A stretch of 6,409 bases of DNA from Bacteroidota bacterium (GTDB lineage: Bacteria > Bacteroidota > Bacteroidia > Bacteroidales > Lentimicrobiaceae). Below are positions 5,651 through 6,409 of the stretch, piece by piece. Every line of letters starts with the position of its first letter. Position 1 is the stretch's first letter. Position numbers and translations under genes: made by a program. The stretch spans positions 1-6,409 of the forward strand of contig JAEYSM010000079.1 of NCBI GenBank assembly GCA_023434665.1. Direction: 5' to 3'. The notes below the pieces were generated by a model. That model was given only the letters and a program-made list of their open reading frames with translations. It was not told the DNA's origin and searched no databases.

Positions 5651-6409
5651 TTACATAAGTTTTTGGTAAACCTGCCACCAACGATCGGGAATTTCATTGT
5701 TGCAAGCTGTGAGATAGTCATTATAGGAACAAGGTACCATAAAATGGGCAGCATACTTTATTTGCTTATCATCACCACATAATACTTCCATCCACCAGCG
5801 ATCGGTGCGGCGGCTTTTATAGAAGATAATGCCGTCTTTGAAATCGGCGGTTGGAACGGTATATTTTATAAATTCTTCGCTGGTTGAAGAAGGGAAATCT
5901 AATTTCCGATGATTGAATCCTTCAAAAACATACCATATAATTTCGGCCATCAAATAAGCAGTGGTACCATTTCTGTCAAAAAGAGGATTCATTTCAAAGA
6001 AACCTATTGAGGTCATTTTATCGCTCATTGCCGCATATCTGGCTATTTGACAGGCTTGTTCACCGGTAAGTCCATTTGGAGAGGCATTGCCATTGCCTGG
6101 TGCCTCCGATGCTTTGATGGCACTAACATCGAATGAGATCAGATCGGCATTTCGCAGCAAAGGCTCAACTTCTTTAAAGTCGTTATTAATGTGACCAAGC
6201 CTGTAACTGTCGAAAAGCAGCTTGCCCATGAGTTCTATTTCTGTCTGATCGATGAAATAAGTTTGATAACCTACATTAGTAAAGTTGAAAAGGTAATTGG
6301 GTTTAAGCAAGATAATTTTACTCAGATAATTCTGAGAATTGAGTTCTGCATTGCCTCCACTTCCTAAGTCAAATCTTGAATCGACAACCGCAATGTTTAT
6401 GATTTTATC
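5651..6409 (-). CDS. Formimidoylglutamase/arginase-family protein, N-terminus outside window
   Basis: The 252 C-terminal codons of a ureohydrolase-fold protein are visible. The frame is open to the window edge, and the TTG at 6310 is an internal Leu. Family landmarks are VVDSRFDLG (codons around 6365-6388), at the place of the arginase DAHxD metal motif, then ISFDVSAIKASEAPG (about 6133-6089), at the place of SFDVDxxDPxxAPG, followed by GFFEMNP, equivalent to the xxEVNP segment. Relative to active arginases, the metal-binding His of DAHxD is Arg and the second Asp of DVD is Ser (codon 6124-6122), so two of the expected Mn ligands are missing. A C-terminal extension of about 95 residues, rich in Trp and Tyr (RRTDRWWMEV, PDRWWQVY), goes beyond the core fold. 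Databases usually name Bacteroidota members formimidoylglutamase, which would be a histidine-degradation step; the altered site makes that activity doubtful. It lies 58 bases upstream of the membrane ferredoxin gene, possibly in the same transcript. Confidence 0.85.
   Translation of the reverse strand, partial: DKIINIAVVDSRFDLGSGGNAELNSQNYLSKIILLKPNYLFNFTNVGYQTYFIDQTEIELMGKLLFDSYRLGHINNDFKEVEPLLRNADLISFDVSAIKASEAPGNGNASPNGLTGEQACQIARYAAMSDKMTSIGFFEMNPLFDRNGTTAYLMAEIIWYVFEGFNHRKLDFPSSTSEEFIKYTVPTADFKDGIIFYKSRRTDRWWMEVLCGDDKQIKYAAHFMVPCSYNDYLTACNNEIPDRWWQVYQKLM

Noticed and set aside
6308..6310. TTG at 6310 as start of the arginase-family protein
   Set aside because: The 33 upstream in-frame codons continue the family sequence, including DSRFDLG, up to the window edge.

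Overview
The window looks like chromosomal DNA of a Bacteroidota member, probably Bacteroidales or a relative. The glycyl-tRNA synthetase and the arginase-family protein have the wording typical of that phylum, start codons lack clear Shine-Dalgarno sequences, and one upstream region carries a TAnnTTTG element of the Bacteroidota -7 type. Composition is moderately AT-rich. I see no mobile element, tRNA, rRNA or CRISPR array, and no gene-free stretch longer than about 130 bases.

Layout: the plus strand carries the 3' nearly complete part of a single-chain glycyl-tRNA synthetase (1-1503), a short intergenic stretch with a hairpin, a candidate promoter and a palindrome (1504-1629), and a polytopic membrane protein resembling a GT-C glycosyltransferase with a beta-rich C-terminal domain (1630-3459). 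It converges, across only 33 bases, on a minus-strand block. Read in transcription order that block is: the C-terminal 252 codons of a formimidoylglutamase/arginase-family protein (6409-5651), a membrane-anchored protein with two [4Fe-4S] clusters (5592-4300), and a soluble CCG-domain iron-sulfur protein (4293-3493).

The last two genes are 6 bases apart and form a recognisable unit. The first supplies a NarI/HdrE-like cytochrome b membrane domain plus a dicluster ferredoxin domain, and the second supplies the HdrB/HdrD-like CCG catalytic domain. Together they resemble the single-chain DUF224/HdrDE-type enzymes that pass electrons between a cytoplasmic donor and (mena)quinone. The donor is not in the window. 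The arginase-family gene may be co-transcribed with them (58-base gap), but no biochemical link is evident.

The points most worth a second look are the apparent loss of Mn ligands in the arginase-family protein, the split quinone-linked iron-sulfur module with one altered CCG motif, and the unassigned GT-C-like protein. Nothing here is a clearly new system; most of the window is housekeeping or phylum-typical sequence.
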